A stretch of DNA of 64,000 nucleotides, from assembly GCA_902810745.1 (NCBI GenBank), contig CADDYW010000006.1, positions 43,933 through 107,932 on the forward strand. Direction: 5' to 3'. Made by a program: the position numbers and the translations under genes. A model generated the notes under the pieces. The model saw only the letters and a list, made by a program, of their open reading frames with translations. It made no database searches and was not told the origin of the DNA. Each line of letters opens with the position of its first letter. Position 1 is the stretch's first letter. The stretch is from Chloroflexota bacterium (GTDB lineage Bacteria; Chloroflexota; UBA6077; FW602-bin22; CADDYW01). Below are positions 1-9,031 of the stretch, one piece after another.

Positions 1-56
1 GCTGGGGGCTTGGCGGGGCGCGGCGGTGGGGCGGAACCTACTCTCCACAGTTCATC

Positions 57-374
57 ATGAGCGGTCTGCCTACCGACGAGGAGATCGAGGAGATGGTCTA
101 CGACTCGATCGACTCCGATCCGATGATTCCCTACGATGCGGATATCGAGGTGGAGAGCGACGCCGGAACGGTGACCTTGCGTGGCACGGTCGCGAGTAAG
201 GCGATCAAGCACGCGGCGGGGGACGACGCGTGGTGGATCCCCGGTGTCAACGACGTGCGCAACGAAATTCAGGTCGAGCGCAGACGCCCCGCACCGGAGG
301 AGGCTGCCGCGCGGCCTGCCCGGGCCGCGGCGGTTGGCGGCCGCCGGGCGCGAGCAACCGCGGCAACGGCCTGA
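57..374 (+). CDS. BON-domain protein
   Basis: A 105-residue protein. Residues about 10-75 match the BON (OsmY/nodulation) domain: an amphipathic first helix, then strands ending in a GTVTLRGTV-like segment and a V-N-D-V-R-N hinge before the last strand. BON domains bind lipid or ligands in envelope stress and transport proteins. The tail after residue 75 is Ala/Arg/Pro rich and probably disordered. No signal peptide is visible, so it is likely cytoplasmic or membrane-peripheral. It stands alone at the window edge, so its partners are unknown. Family assignment is fairly secure; the specific role is not. Confidence 0.75.
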   Translation: MSGLPTDEEIEEMVYDSIDSDPMIPYDADIEVESDAGTVTLRGTVASKAIKHAAGDDAWWIPGVNDVRNEIQVERRRPAPEEAAARPARAAAVGGRRARATAATA

Positions 375-454
375 GATTCTGATCGGCGCGGAGAGGGGGG
401 CACCTCACGGCGTCCCCCCTCTCCCTCCGCGCGACCGCGACGAGGCCCACTGAG

Positions 455-1178
455 CCTTCCCGATTCGTAGATCTGCCGGCTGGTTGCTTCGATCTTCGGC
501 TCCTCGGTCGTGACGTCGTGGATCCGGTAGCGCATCGCAACCGTGGCGATCAGATCCGCGGCAGCCGCCTCGGCGCAGCGGTGTGACGCAGGTGCACACC
601 GCATCTATCCCGCGTACCTCTCCATCGGATGGCTGGCGATCGTTAGCTCACCACGGGTGAAGACGTCCTCGACCTCGTTGCTCTGGATCGTCCGGGAGCG
701 CGAGGCCGCGTCGACCGGCCGCCAGTCGAGCCGGGGGGTCTCGCGCAAGCGTCGGGCCTGGAGCAGGCTATGCGACCCGTCAGAAGGATCCGGCGCGACG
801 AAGCCCCTGAGCGCGCGCACGGGCGACGTGACCAGCTCCCCGCGTCCACGTGGGCCGGCTGTCCGGAACGCGCTCGGATTGCTCAAAAAGCGCTAGGCGA
901 CGCATCCCGCGCCGATCAGGATCACGCCGATGACCATCGCCAGCCAGGTCAGCGGCGACCCTGGCCAGCCTCGACCGAAAGTGAGCTGGCCGACCAGAAA
1001 TATCGGGGCGGATCGTATAGAGCAGGAGGGAAAGCACGCGGCCGTAATCGCGGGCGAGCCAGAACCCGAGGTACGAGAACGGCTTCGACAGGTCCGAGAC
1101 GACGTCGCCGGTCCGGATGGCCGCCTCGACGTTCCACGAGCCCAGGAGCGCCACGATCACGGTCAGCGCACGAGTCAC
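455..1178 (-). pseudogene. Relics of an ABC-2 type exporter operon
   Basis: Three short stretches on the minus strand, in different frames, read like parts of one ABC-2 exporter. At 1178-935 a permease-like segment contains GSWNVEAAIRTGDVVSDL followed by a FWLARDYGR-type motif. At 700-605 a second permease-like segment contains EVEDVFTRGELTIASHP. At 571-455 there is a segment like the C-terminus of the ATPase, with DVTTEEPKIEATSRQIYE. None forms an intact gene, and stops and frame changes separate them. The nucleotide-binding domain, with its Walker motifs, is absent. I infer an inactivated operon that lost most of its coding sequence. Assignment is by motif memory only. Confidence 0.5.
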
Positions 1179-1278
1179 CCACCTGCAGGTGACTCGGCCC
1201 TTGCACCGCCGTCGAAGTTGGTGCTCCACGACTGGTACAGCCCCCGACCCGACGCCAGGACGCACCCCGACTCCTCGG

Positions 1279-2688
1279 CTACGGCAGCTGCGGCCGTCGG
1301 TCAGCCCACGGCGCCGCTTCCTCGAAGGCCGCGGCCGCGCGGAGAACCAGCGCGTCCTCGAAACGGCGACCGACGATCTGGAGGCCGATCGGGAGACCGT
1401 CAGAGGTCCAGCCGCAGGGTACGGTAGCGGCGGGCTGGCCCGTGAGGTTGAACGGGGAGGTGAACGGCGTCCAGCTCAGGCCGTCGGGTTTGCGGCCGGC
1501 GATCTCTCGCGGCGCGTTGAGGCCCACCTCGAACGGCGGCACCGCGATCGTCGGGGTCAGGAGCAGATCGTAGCGTTCGAAGAACCGCCGCGCCGTGTCG
1601 TAGATCTGAGCTCGGGCCTGATAGGCGCGCGCGAGGTCGAAGGCAGTCAGCGAGCGGGTCGACCGAACAAGCGCGGCGAGACCCGGGTCGATCCGGTCTT
1701 CCCAGCCAGCCGGCTGCGCGTCGAGCGCTGCGCTAATCGCGGCGTAAAACAGCGGCTGCCAGGTCGGACCGACGTCTGGAAAGCCGGGCGCCGCTTCGTC
1801 GACCGGTCCCGCCAGATCTTCGAATCGGCGGGCAGCATTTTCGCAGATCGCCCGCACTGCAGGGTCCACGACAGCGTAGCCCAGATCGGCGCTCCAGGCC
1901 ACGCGCACCCCACGAATGCCAGATCCAATGCCGTCGAGGAAGTCGATCGGGCCAATCGGATAGCTGTTGCGATCCCGGCGATCGTGGCCAGCGATGACGT
2001 TCAGCATGAGCGCCGCGTCGCGCACGGTACGGGTCATCGGTCCAGTGTGCGAAAGCGCTTCGGCCCAGCTCGGCGGGTAGGACGGCACCAGTCCGAACGT
2101 CGGCTTCAGCCCGAAGATGCCACAAAACGACGCCGGGATGCGGATCGATCCACCCCCGTCGGTCCCCACGGCAAGAGGCCCCAGCCCGGCCGCGACCGCC
2201 GCCCCCGCGCCGCCACTCGATCCGCCTGGCGTGCGATCCGGATTCCAGGGGTTTCGCGTTGGCCCGAAGAGCCGATTGTCGGTGACGCCCTTCCAGCCGA
2301 ACTCCGGCGTGTTCGTCTTGCCGAGCAAGACCGCGCCGGCCGTGGCCAGTCGCTCCACCACCGGGGCATCTTCGTCCGGGATCGAGTCGGCAAATAGCAG
2401 TGAGCCGCGTGTCGTTCGGATGCCTCGAGTGATCAGCAGATCCTTGATCGAGACCGGGACCCCGGCGAGTGGACCGACGCGCTCGCCGCGCTGGATCGCC
2501 GATTCCACCTGCTGTGCGGCTGTCCGCGCGAGCTCTGCCGTCACCGTGCAATAGGCATTGATGGTTGGATTGATCCGCTCTATTCGCGCAAGGAACGCCT
2601 CGACGACCTCGACCGGCGAGAGCTCACGGGTCTGGATCTTCGCCCTCAGATCCATTGCCGACAGGTAACACAGGTCGTTCTGGTCCAT
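1279..2688 (-). CDS. Amidase signature family hydrolase
   Basis: A 469-residue amidase with full family length. It carries the Ser-cisSer-Lys triad: Lys82 in PVSIKDL, cis-Ser158 in GGSSGG and nucleophile Ser181 in GTDGGGSIRIPAS. The family hydrolyses carboxamides, including aryl and acyl amides and glutamine in GatA. Motifs alone do not give the substrate, and no gatB or gatC lies beside it, so it is more likely a catabolic or detoxifying amidase than tRNA amidotransferase subunit A. No signal peptide is seen; it is probably cytoplasmic. It is transcribed away from the TPR gene start region and is not obviously in an operon with it. Confidence 0.9.
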   Translation of the reverse strand: MDQNDLCYLSAMDLRAKIQTRELSPVEVVEAFLARIERINPTINAYCTVTAELARTAAQQVESAIQRGERVGPLAGVPVSIKDLLITRGIRTTRGSLLFADSIPDEDAPVVERLATAGAVLLGKTNTPEFGWKGVTDNRLFGPTRNPWNPDRTPGGSSGGAGAAVAAGLGPLAVGTDGGGSIRIPASFCGIFGLKPTFGLVPSYPPSWAEALSHTGPMTRTVRDAALMLNVIAGHDRRDRNSYPIGPIDFLDGIGSGIRGVRVAWSADLGYAVVDPAVRAICENAARRFEDLAGPVDEAAPGFPDVGPTWQPLFYAAISAALDAQPAGWEDRIDPGLAALVRSTRSLTAFDLARAYQARAQIYDTARRFFERYDLLLTPTIAVPPFEVGLNAPREIAGRKPDGLSWTPFTSPFNLTGQPAATVPCGWTSDGLPIGLQIVGRRFEDALVLRAAAAFEEAAPWADRRPQLP

Positions 2689-2782
2689 CGCCCGTTCACC
2701 TCCTCGCGTGATGCGACGTGCAGCATCGAGAGAAAGTAGCTACCCGCAGCACCGCGGCGTTCCCGCTCTGGCTCTGGTCCCG

Positions 2783-3388
2783 TTACTTCGCGGGCAAGCT
2801 TCCCATGACCTCTTCAAGTTCGGGAAGCTCCGGGTTCAGCTCGCGTGCCCGTATCCACGCGCTCATCGCGCGGGTGTATTCGCCACGGTAGAGAAACTCG
2901 AGCGCGGCGAGGGCGTATCCCTCGTAGCGCCGGGGCGCCAGACGCTGAACCGTGAGGAACTCCCCGAGTGCTTCGTCTCCCAGGTCCAGGTCGAACCAGG
3001 CACGGCCGAGATCCAGGTGGGCTTCGACGTCGCTTGGCCAGCGCGCAATACGGCGAAGCGCGCGGCGGACGATCCTGACCGACTTCAGGTCGAGCGCGGC
3101 CGGACTCGTGGGATCGCGTCGGGTGACCTCCTCGAGCGTGCGCTGAGCGCGCCCCCAGGCGTGCCGCTTGATCTGGCCCTGCGCTTCACGATATAATCCC
3201 GTTTCGAAATCCGGTGCCTCCGTCTGGTCCTTGGCCGAAACCTCGGCTACCGTTACCTGGGGCTCCCCGGCGTCATAAGTCCGGAGCGCATCCGGATCTT
3301 CTGGCCCACCACGTCGTGGCGAGTGGAAAACTCTGCTAAGCAGAGAGGTACGCCGGGGTATTGGCGGTGGGCCGAGTGGTAGCTTCAT
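2783..3388 (-). CDS. TPR-repeat protein
   Basis: A 201-residue protein. The first ~60 residues are basic and proline rich. From about residue 63 on there are tetratricopeptide-like helical pairs, for example AHLDLGRAWFDLDLGDEALGEF and YALAALEFLYRGEYTRAMSAW, the second unit ending with the usual LNPELPE. TPR units are protein-interaction scaffolds; the partner is unknown. It is divergent from the PucR-type regulator gene. A 6-bp inverted repeat (3406-3411 with 3418-3423) lies in its 5' leader just upstream of the GGAG ribosome-binding site, which could affect translation; that is only a suggestion. Confidence 0.65.
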   Translation of the reverse strand: MKLPLGPPPIPRRTSLLSRVFHSPRRGGPEDPDALRTYDAGEPQVTVAEVSAKDQTEAPDFETGLYREAQGQIKRHAWGRAQRTLEEVTRRDPTSPAALDLKSVRIVRRALRRIARWPSDVEAHLDLGRAWFDLDLGDEALGEFLTVQRLAPRRYEGYALAALEFLYRGEYTRAMSAWIRARELNPELPELEEVMGSLPAK

Positions 3389-3518
3389 GACGCGTCTCCT
3401 GTTCAGGGGATCTCATCATCCCCAATCCCTCGCGGTTTGCCTACCATGAGTTCCACCGAATTTCTCTGGCCGTTTCGGGTACCCGGTTTGGCTACTTTCG
3501 ACGAATAGCGAGGGAGAG

Positions 3519-5024
3519 ATGGATCTGTCTCGTGCATCAGCTGACAGTGCTGTTGGCGGATCGGGAGCCACGGTGGCTGCCCACGCGCACGCGTGTAATG
3601 CACCCGCGATAGAGCCCTCGTCGAGTGCAGCCGGGCAGTTCCGTGGTGTCGAGGAGGAGCTTCGGAATCTCCGCCGAGCCGTGTCGATTCGGGATGAGCT
3701 GACCCGTGTTGCGCTCGACGGTTACGGTTTCGGGCGTCTGGCTCTCGTGCTCGCGCAGTCTATCGGTAACCCGGTTCTCATCGAGAATCGCTTCTTCAGA
3801 TTGCTCGGCTACGCCACGCCAAGCGGGCAGGGTCCGCGCGATGATCGGCCCGTTTCGACGGGTGCGCTCCTACGCGATGTTCGGGGCCACGCGCTCGGGC
3901 TGCAGCTCCAGGACGATCGACGGCCGATCGTCGTGCCGGCGCGGCCGGGGCGTGGAGCTGCCCCGCCGCGCCTGGTAGCGCCGGTCGTCATCGCCGACGA
4001 CGTCGTTGGCTACGTTTCGATTCTCGGACGTGATCGTCCTCTCGAGCAGGCGGATTCTCTCGTCGCCGGACACGTGGCGCAGACGATTGCGATCGAGTTC
4101 GCGCGTCAGCAGGCAGCGCTCGAGACCGAGGTCAAGCTCGCGGGCAGCTTACTGGATGTCCTGCTGCACGGAGGCGACGTCTCGGCTGAGATGCGCGGCG
4201 CACGTGCGTCGCTGCTCAACTATGATACCGGCGCGTCCCAGGTGCTTCTGGTCGTTGAGCCGGATCCGACGACAGATCGTCGCCAGTCGGTACCGCTACG
4301 GGACCTGCTCACGCTCGTGAGGCCGTGGGCGCGGCGCATCGCGACCGGAAGCTTAGTCACCGACAGGGCCGGCCAGATTGTCGTGCTCCTGGCGGGCGAG
4401 GTGATAAAGCCGCGGCCGCGGCCGGCCCGCGCGTCCGAGAGGACGGCCAGGCCGGTACTTTCTCCTGGCTCTTCCACGCACGCCTCGGACGTGGCGCTGG
4501 CAGAGCTACTTCGACAGGAGATCGCCAGCATCGCTCCCGATCTCGTTGTCTCGATCGCGATTGCACCCCCGGTTCGCGATGCTCGCGAGCTCGGCCGCGC
4601 CTACGACAGCGCCCGTCGAGCACTCGCCGTTCTGAGGCTGCTAGGTGAAACGGGTCAGGTCGTCTCCACGACCGATCCACGTCTCGCCGTCTTCTTCCTG
4701 TTCGATACCACCAAGCCCGAAAAGCGGCGAGAGTTTGTCGATCTGGTGCTTGGACCACTGATCGCGTATGATCAAGAGCACTGCCGATCACTGCTGGTGA
4801 CGCTTCAGGCCTACCTGGCGTGCGCCGGGAATCTCGAGACGACGGCGAGGATGCTCAACGTTCATACCAGCACCCTGAAGTACCGGCTCCAGCGGATCGC
4901 CGAGGTCGGCGGGCTGGACGTGCGTAACGCCGACGACCGGTTCAACGCGGCGCTCGCCCTGCGACTTCGCGCGCTCCTCGGAGATCACGCGTGTTCGGGC
5001 GGGTCGGGGGCTGCCCCGCGGTGA
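3519..5024 (+). CDS. PucR/CdaR-type transcriptional regulator
   Basis: A 501-residue regulator. The C-terminal ~60 residues form the PucR helix-turn-helix: NLETTARMLNVHTSTLKYRL followed by a conserved LDV...D.FNAALALRLR. A GAF-like sensory region lies around residues 60-200 and a GGDEF-like middle domain, as in CdaR, around 210-400. Such proteins sense a small metabolite and usually activate nearby catabolic genes (purine, glycerate or other acid pathways). The start has a good GAGGGAGAG site just upstream. It precedes an SDR dehydrogenase and a D-2-hydroxyacid dehydrogenase on the same strand, so those are the likeliest targets. The ligand cannot be read from sequence. Confidence 0.85.
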   Translation: MDLSRASADSAVGGSGATVAAHAHACNAPAIEPSSSAAGQFRGVEEELRNLRRAVSIRDELTRVALDGYGFGRLALVLAQSIGNPVLIENRFFRLLGYATPSGQGPRDDRPVSTGALLRDVRGHALGLQLQDDRRPIVVPARPGRGAAPPRLVAPVVIADDVVGYVSILGRDRPLEQADSLVAGHVAQTIAIEFARQQAALETEVKLAGSLLDVLLHGGDVSAEMRGARASLLNYDTGASQVLLVVEPDPTTDRRQSVPLRDLLTLVRPWARRIATGSLVTDRAGQIVVLLAGEVIKPRPRPARASERTARPVLSPGSSTHASDVALAELLRQEIASIAPDLVVSIAIAPPVRDARELGRAYDSARRALAVLRLLGETGQVVSTTDPRLAVFFLFDTTKPEKRREFVDLVLGPLIAYDQEHCRSLLVTLQAYLACAGNLETTARMLNVHTSTLKYRLQRIAEVGGLDVRNADDRFNAALALRLRALLGDHACSGGSGAAPR

Positions 5025-5141
5025 TTACGCCCCTGCCGATCACGCGGAAGGGCTGCGAGGAAGCAGTGACGCTACGCTATCTCATCCGTTGCGGCGCGCG
5101 ACTCGGGATATCGACCAGGAATTCAGCTTGAGGAGGAGCAC

Positions 5142-5912
5142 GTGTACGAAGAGATCTTCCGCCTCGACGGGAAGCTTGCACTCCTACCGGGAGGGGCTGG
5201 CGGCATCGGCTCGGCACTCGCCCGTGGTCTCGCCGAGTTCGGCGCAGACGTCGTCGTGGCGGGGCGATCAGCTGAGCGTTCGGAAGCGGTAGCCGCGAGC
5301 CTTGCCTCGACGGGTCGTCGTGCGATGGGAATGGTGGTTGACGTCACCGATCCTGCATCGGTCGAACGGCTGGTCGGACGGGTCATGGACGAGTTCGGTC
5401 GGATCGATATCCTGGTCAACTGTGCCGGGACCAATGTCGAGGCGCCCGCGGAGAGCTTTCCACTCGCCGATTGGCGTCGGGTGATGGAGCTGAACGTCAC
5501 CGGAACTTTCCTGACCTGCCAGGCTGTCGGTCGCATCATGATCTCGCAGAAGAGTGGCAGCATCATCAACCTGTCGTCGGTCCGCGGACAGCTTGCGATT
5601 CGTCGCGGCTACGCTGCCTACACCCCGAGTAAAGCGGCGGTGAATAATCTGACGCGACAGCTCGCGACGGAGTGGGCCCAGCACAACGTCCGGGTCAATG
5701 CGATTGCGCCCACGTTCATCGAGACGCCGCTGGTCGCGAACATGCTCGCAAACCCCGAGTTTCGCCGCAGCCTCACCGACCGAATCCCACTCGGCCGGGT
5801 CGGGGTGCCTGGCGACATCGTCGGCGCGACGATCTTCTTCGCTTCCCCTGCGTCTAGCTTCGTCACCGGACACATCCTGCTCGTGGATGGCGGCGTCACC
5901 GCCACACAATAG
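5142..5912 (+). CDS. SDR family NAD(P)-dependent dehydrogenase
   Basis: A classical short-chain dehydrogenase of 256 residues. The cofactor motif GGAGGIG is at residues 17-23, the NAG-like element reads NCAGTN, and the catalytic residues are Ser146, Tyr160 and Lys164 (YTPSK). The C-terminus SFVTGHILLVDGG is typical of gluconate or 3-oxoacyl reductase-like members. The GTG start is chosen because AGGAGGAG lies 5 nt upstream. The next gene, a 2-hydroxyacid dehydrogenase, starts 43 bp downstream, suggesting one operon for oxidation or reduction of sugar acids or hydroxy acids, perhaps under the upstream PucR-type regulator. Substrate unknown. Confidence 0.9.
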   Translation: MYEEIFRLDGKLALLPGGAGGIGSALARGLAEFGADVVVAGRSAERSEAVAASLASTGRRAMGMVVDVTDPASVERLVGRVMDEFGRIDILVNCAGTNVEAPAESFPLADWRRVMELNVTGTFLTCQAVGRIMISQKSGSIINLSSVRGQLAIRRGYAAYTPSKAAVNNLTRQLATEWAQHNVRVNAIAPTFIETPLVANMLANPEFRRSLTDRIPLGRVGVPGDIVGATIFFASPASSFVTGHILLVDGGVTATQ

Positions 5913-5955
5913 AGCCGTTTCGCTTCGCGCCCTAAACTGCACAGGAGGTAACATC

Positions 5956-6909
5956 GTGAAAATCGTTCTTGGCCATCGCCCCGACGAGAAGCGCTTGGAG
6001 ATGTTCCGCGCGGCATATCCCGAGGTCGAGTTTGTCTGCGTCGGCTCGCCCGAGGAAGCGAAGCGTGAGATCGCCGATGCTGACGCCTACTTCGGAAACC
6101 CATCGCGCGAGCTGTACCTGGCGGCGAAGAGACTTCGCTGGATCCAGGCGCCGAGCGCGGGCATCGAGTTCGTCCACGGCGTTCCCGAGCTGATCGAAAG
6201 CGATGTCGTCGTCACAAATACACGCGGCGCCCACGCGGCGACGATCGCCGAGCACACCTTCGCCATGCTACTGTCGCTCACGCGGGCCTTGCGCTTTTTC
6301 GATCACGCCAAGGGGTGCCACACCTGGATTCGTGCTGATGGCTATCGGCGTGTATCTGGTATCGACGGCAAGACGATGGGCATCGTCGGATTCGGGAACA
6401 TCGGTCGGGCGATCGCCAGGAGGGCGTACGGCTTCGAGATGACGGTCCTGGCGGTGGACGCCCAGGAGGTACCGGCGAACGAGCACGTGAAGGCCGTTTG
6501 GACGCTGGATCGCCTGCACGACATGCTTCGCGAAACTGACGTCCTGGTAATCAGTGCGCCGATCACGCCACAAACGCGCGGCATGATCGGTGAGACCGAG
6601 ATTCGCCTCCTCAAGCCGGGCGCGTATGTCCTCGCCGTCTCACGTGGTGGGATCGTCCAGGAGCCCCCGCTGATCGCCGCGCTGAAGGACGGGCACCTGG
6701 CCGGAGCGGGTCTTGACGTGACCGAGACCGAGCCACTCCCCCCGGACAATCCACTCTGGGATATTCCAAATGTGATCATTACGCCTCACATCTCTGGCGG
6801 CTCAACCCTGACGACCGAGCTCATGTGGTCGATCTTTTTCGAGAATGTTGGGCACTTCGTTCGCAACGAGCCCCTGCGTAACCTGACGGATAAGCGGCTG
6901 GGTTATTAG
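5956..6909 (+). CDS. D-2-hydroxyacid dehydrogenase (NAD-binding)
   Basis: A 317-residue D-isomer-specific 2-hydroxyacid dehydrogenase. The Rossmann motif GFGNIG is at residues 145-150. The catalytic set is present: Arg230 in SRGGIV, Glu259 in the EPLP motif and His278 in TPHISG. The N-terminal substrate domain holds the SAGIE segment typical of the family. The open frame extends upstream into the SDR gene, but the GTG at 5956 is preceded by a strong AGGAGG site 6 nt away, giving a normal family length. It probably interconverts a 2-keto acid and its D-2-hydroxy acid in the cytoplasm, working with the SDR encoded just upstream. Confidence 0.9.
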   Translation: MKIVLGHRPDEKRLEMFRAAYPEVEFVCVGSPEEAKREIADADAYFGNPSRELYLAAKRLRWIQAPSAGIEFVHGVPELIESDVVVTNTRGAHAATIAEHTFAMLLSLTRALRFFDHAKGCHTWIRADGYRRVSGIDGKTMGIVGFGNIGRAIARRAYGFEMTVLAVDAQEVPANEHVKAVWTLDRLHDMLRETDVLVISAPITPQTRGMIGETEIRLLKPGAYVLAVSRGGIVQEPPLIAALKDGHLAGAGLDVTETEPLPPDNPLWDIPNVIITPHISGGSTLTTELMWSIFFENVGHFVRNEPLRNLTDKRLGY

Positions 6910-7067
6910 CGAAGGGGCGAGGCGTCGTCGGCGACGGTGCCGGCGCGGAAGACGTGCGGGTGCCGTCGCGAGCGCTCTGACCGGCCCATGTGCCCGATGC
7001 AAAACGCGCCGACCGCGTCCGTGTCCCTGGCCCAATCAGGGCAATCCATCCAGGGGAAGGCACAAGG

Positions 7068-7904
7068 ATGAGAACCCATACCGTGCGAGCTGGCGTGCGT
7101 GATCACGCGGCCGCGACTGGTGCGAGCCCTCTCGTCGTCTCAACGCCGGACCGCTCCCGCGTTCACCCAGCCCTGGACCTTGCTTCGGAGTCATCACTCG
7201 ATGAGTACTGGCAGATTGACACGGTGCTGGGACCGGCGTTCGTCGCGTATAACGAGCAGGGTATCTCGGCGCTCATGCGCGCGGAGTCTGCATCCGACTT
7301 CGAGCAGGCGTTTCTCGCGCAGTTTGGGCGGCCCGCCCGGCCTGCCGTCGAGCCACCGGCGTCGCTCGTCCGCGCGGTCGACGACTACCTACGTGGAGCG
7401 CTCTCGGTCGGCGAGGCGAAGACACGGTTTCGATTCGACCTGCGCGGCGCCACCGAGTTCGAGCGAGACGTCCTTCTCAAAACCGCGGAGATCCCCTATG
7501 GGGAGGTCCGCTCGTACTCCTGGATCGCGCGCGAGGTTGGCCGACCGCTGGCGGTGCGTGCAGCCGGATCGGCAATCGGGCGCAACCCGGTGCCCTTGCT
7601 CATCCCTTGCCACCGGGTGATCCGTCGCGACGGACATATTGGCGAGTACGGTCTCGGAGGAGCGACCGCGAAGCGCGCGCTCCTGGCGGCCGAAGGGGTC
7701 GATCCTGACTGGCTGGAGAGGCTGGCCCGCGCTGGCATCCGCTATGTCGGCAACGTGGCGACGCGTGTCTACTGTTTCCCGACCTGCCACGAGGTGCGCC
7801 GGGTCTCCGAGGATGATACGCAAGCTTTGAGGTCCGACGGGGAAGCCACCGCTCTCGGTTACACCCCCTGCCCCGTATGCCGACCATTCGGCGAGTGGTC
7901 GTAA
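7068..7904 (+). CDS. O6-alkylguanine-DNA alkyltransferase with C-terminal Ada-type zinc domain
   Basis: A 278-residue repair protein. Residues about 45-210 are an Ogt/MGMT domain with the acceptor cysteine Cys181 in the PCHRV motif and the downstream GEYGLGG element. From about residue 225 a second module follows with Cys236-x3-Cys240 and Cys268-x2-Cys271, the zinc-binding pattern of the Ada N-terminal domain (which repairs methylphosphotriesters). In E. coli Ada this domain comes first; here the order is reversed and there is no AraC-type DNA-binding domain between. The start at 7068 is chosen for the AAGG site just upstream; a longer frame exists. It is convergent with the downstream epimerase-like gene. 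Confidence 0.85.
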   Translation: MRTHTVRAGVRDHAAATGASPLVVSTPDRSRVHPALDLASESSLDEYWQIDTVLGPAFVAYNEQGISALMRAESASDFEQAFLAQFGRPARPAVEPPASLVRAVDDYLRGALSVGEAKTRFRFDLRGATEFERDVLLKTAEIPYGEVRSYSWIAREVGRPLAVRAAGSAIGRNPVPLLIPCHRVIRRDGHIGEYGLGGATAKRALLAAEGVDPDWLERLARAGIRYVGNVATRVYCFPTCHEVRRVSEDDTQALRSDGEATALGYTPCPVCRPFGEWS

Positions 7905-7917
7905 CTCCGCAGCGAGG

Positions 7918-8967
7918 TCAGAACTTCCCGTCGCGCACCTCGAAATGGGTCGGCTTCCCCAGGACTCGCCCACCGGTCGCAACCCAGTGGGCTACCCAGC
8001 GAATCATCTGGTCGAGGGTCACCCGCGGATAGCCAAAGAGGCTGTAAGCGCGGGCCGCGTTGCTGAGGAGTGCTGTCGGGGCCTCCGTGCCAACCAGAGT
8101 GGGTGTGCGCCCGAGGAGCTGGCCAAAGCGCGTGGCAACGTAACGGATCGAGACTGTCTCGGGACCGGTGAGATTCAGCACGGCTGGTGGGCATGCGCAC
8201 ACGGTAAGTGACCGCAGAGCGATACGATTTGCGTCACCCTGCCAGATCACGTTTGCGTTGCCCATGGTCAGATCGACCGGTTCGCCCGTCCACACCTTCT
8301 GCGCGACGTCGAGCAGGATTCCATAACGCAGGTCGATTGCATAGTTCAGACGGAGGATCGTCACTGGCGTGCCGTATCGCTCGGAGAAGAACGAGACGAT
8401 TCGCTCGCGGCCAAGACAGGACTGGGCATACTCGCCAATCGGATCCGCCGGCTGATCCTCGGTCGCTCCGCCCGACGCTACCGGAACGAGCGGGTAGACG
8501 TTGCCCGTGGAGAAGATGACCAGCCGCGATGTTCGATAGCGGCGCGCGACCTGCCCCGGGAGATAGGTGTTCATCGCCCACGTCAACGGCTCGGCTCCAC
8601 TCGAGCCGAACTTTCGACCGGCCATGAAGATGACGTTCGGGGCATCGGGGAGACTGTCGAGCGCTCCATCGTCCAGAAGATCACAGCCGATCGTCTCGAT
8701 CCCGGCGGCACGCAGCCGTTGCTCGACCGAGCGATCAGAGAAGCGCGACACGCCGACCACCCGACGTTTCGGTCCGCCGCGCTCGATCGCGCGGCAGGCA
8801 AGTCGCGCCAGTGTCGGACCCATCTTTCCGCCGACGCCGAGAATCAGAATGTCGCCCGGCACGTTGGCCAGAGCCTCGACGACGTCGTCGGTCGGGTGGG
8901 TCAGCAGGTCGTCTAGCTGCTCTTCGTCCTCGATCAGGTCGGGGAGCGTGGTCACGCGGCGCCTCAC
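7918..8967 (-). CDS. NAD-dependent epimerase/dehydratase-like protein
   Basis: An extended-SDR-like protein of 349 residues. The nucleotide-binding region reads ILILGVGGKMG near residues 40-50, and a FSTGNVYP segment matches the usual catalytic Thr/Ser strand. The Tyr is present in EYAQSC, but the position four residues later, normally Lys in YxxxK, is Cys. The protein may therefore bind NAD(P) without standard epimerase chemistry, or use another residue. The annotated start is GTG; a second GTG at 8955 is an equal candidate. It diverges from the MerR gene across a 124-bp control region. Substrate unknown. Confidence 0.75.
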   Translation of the reverse strand: MRRRVTTLPDLIEDEEQLDDLLTHPTDDVVEALANVPGDILILGVGGKMGPTLARLACRAIERGGPKRRVVGVSRFSDRSVEQRLRAAGIETIGCDLLDDGALDSLPDAPNVIFMAGRKFGSSGAEPLTWAMNTYLPGQVARRYRTSRLVIFSTGNVYPLVPVASGGATEDQPADPIGEYAQSCLGRERIVSFFSERYGTPVTILRLNYAIDLRYGILLDVAQKVWTGEPVDLTMGNANVIWQGDANRIALRSLTVCACPPAVLNLTGPETVSIRYVATRFGQLLGRTPTLVGTEAPTALLSNAARAYSLFGYPRVTLDQMIRWVAHWVATGGRVLGKPTHFEVRDGKF

Positions 8968-9031
8968 GTCGACCGGATGGGTTGCCAGGGTGCCGTCGCC
9001 ACTATAGCGTCACCCCGGCTCACGATCAAGC

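Noticed and set aside
1117..2397. 426-residue plus-strand frame opposite the amidase gene
   Set aside because: Antisense shadow of the conserved amidase, Arg/Pro/Ala rich and without any domain.
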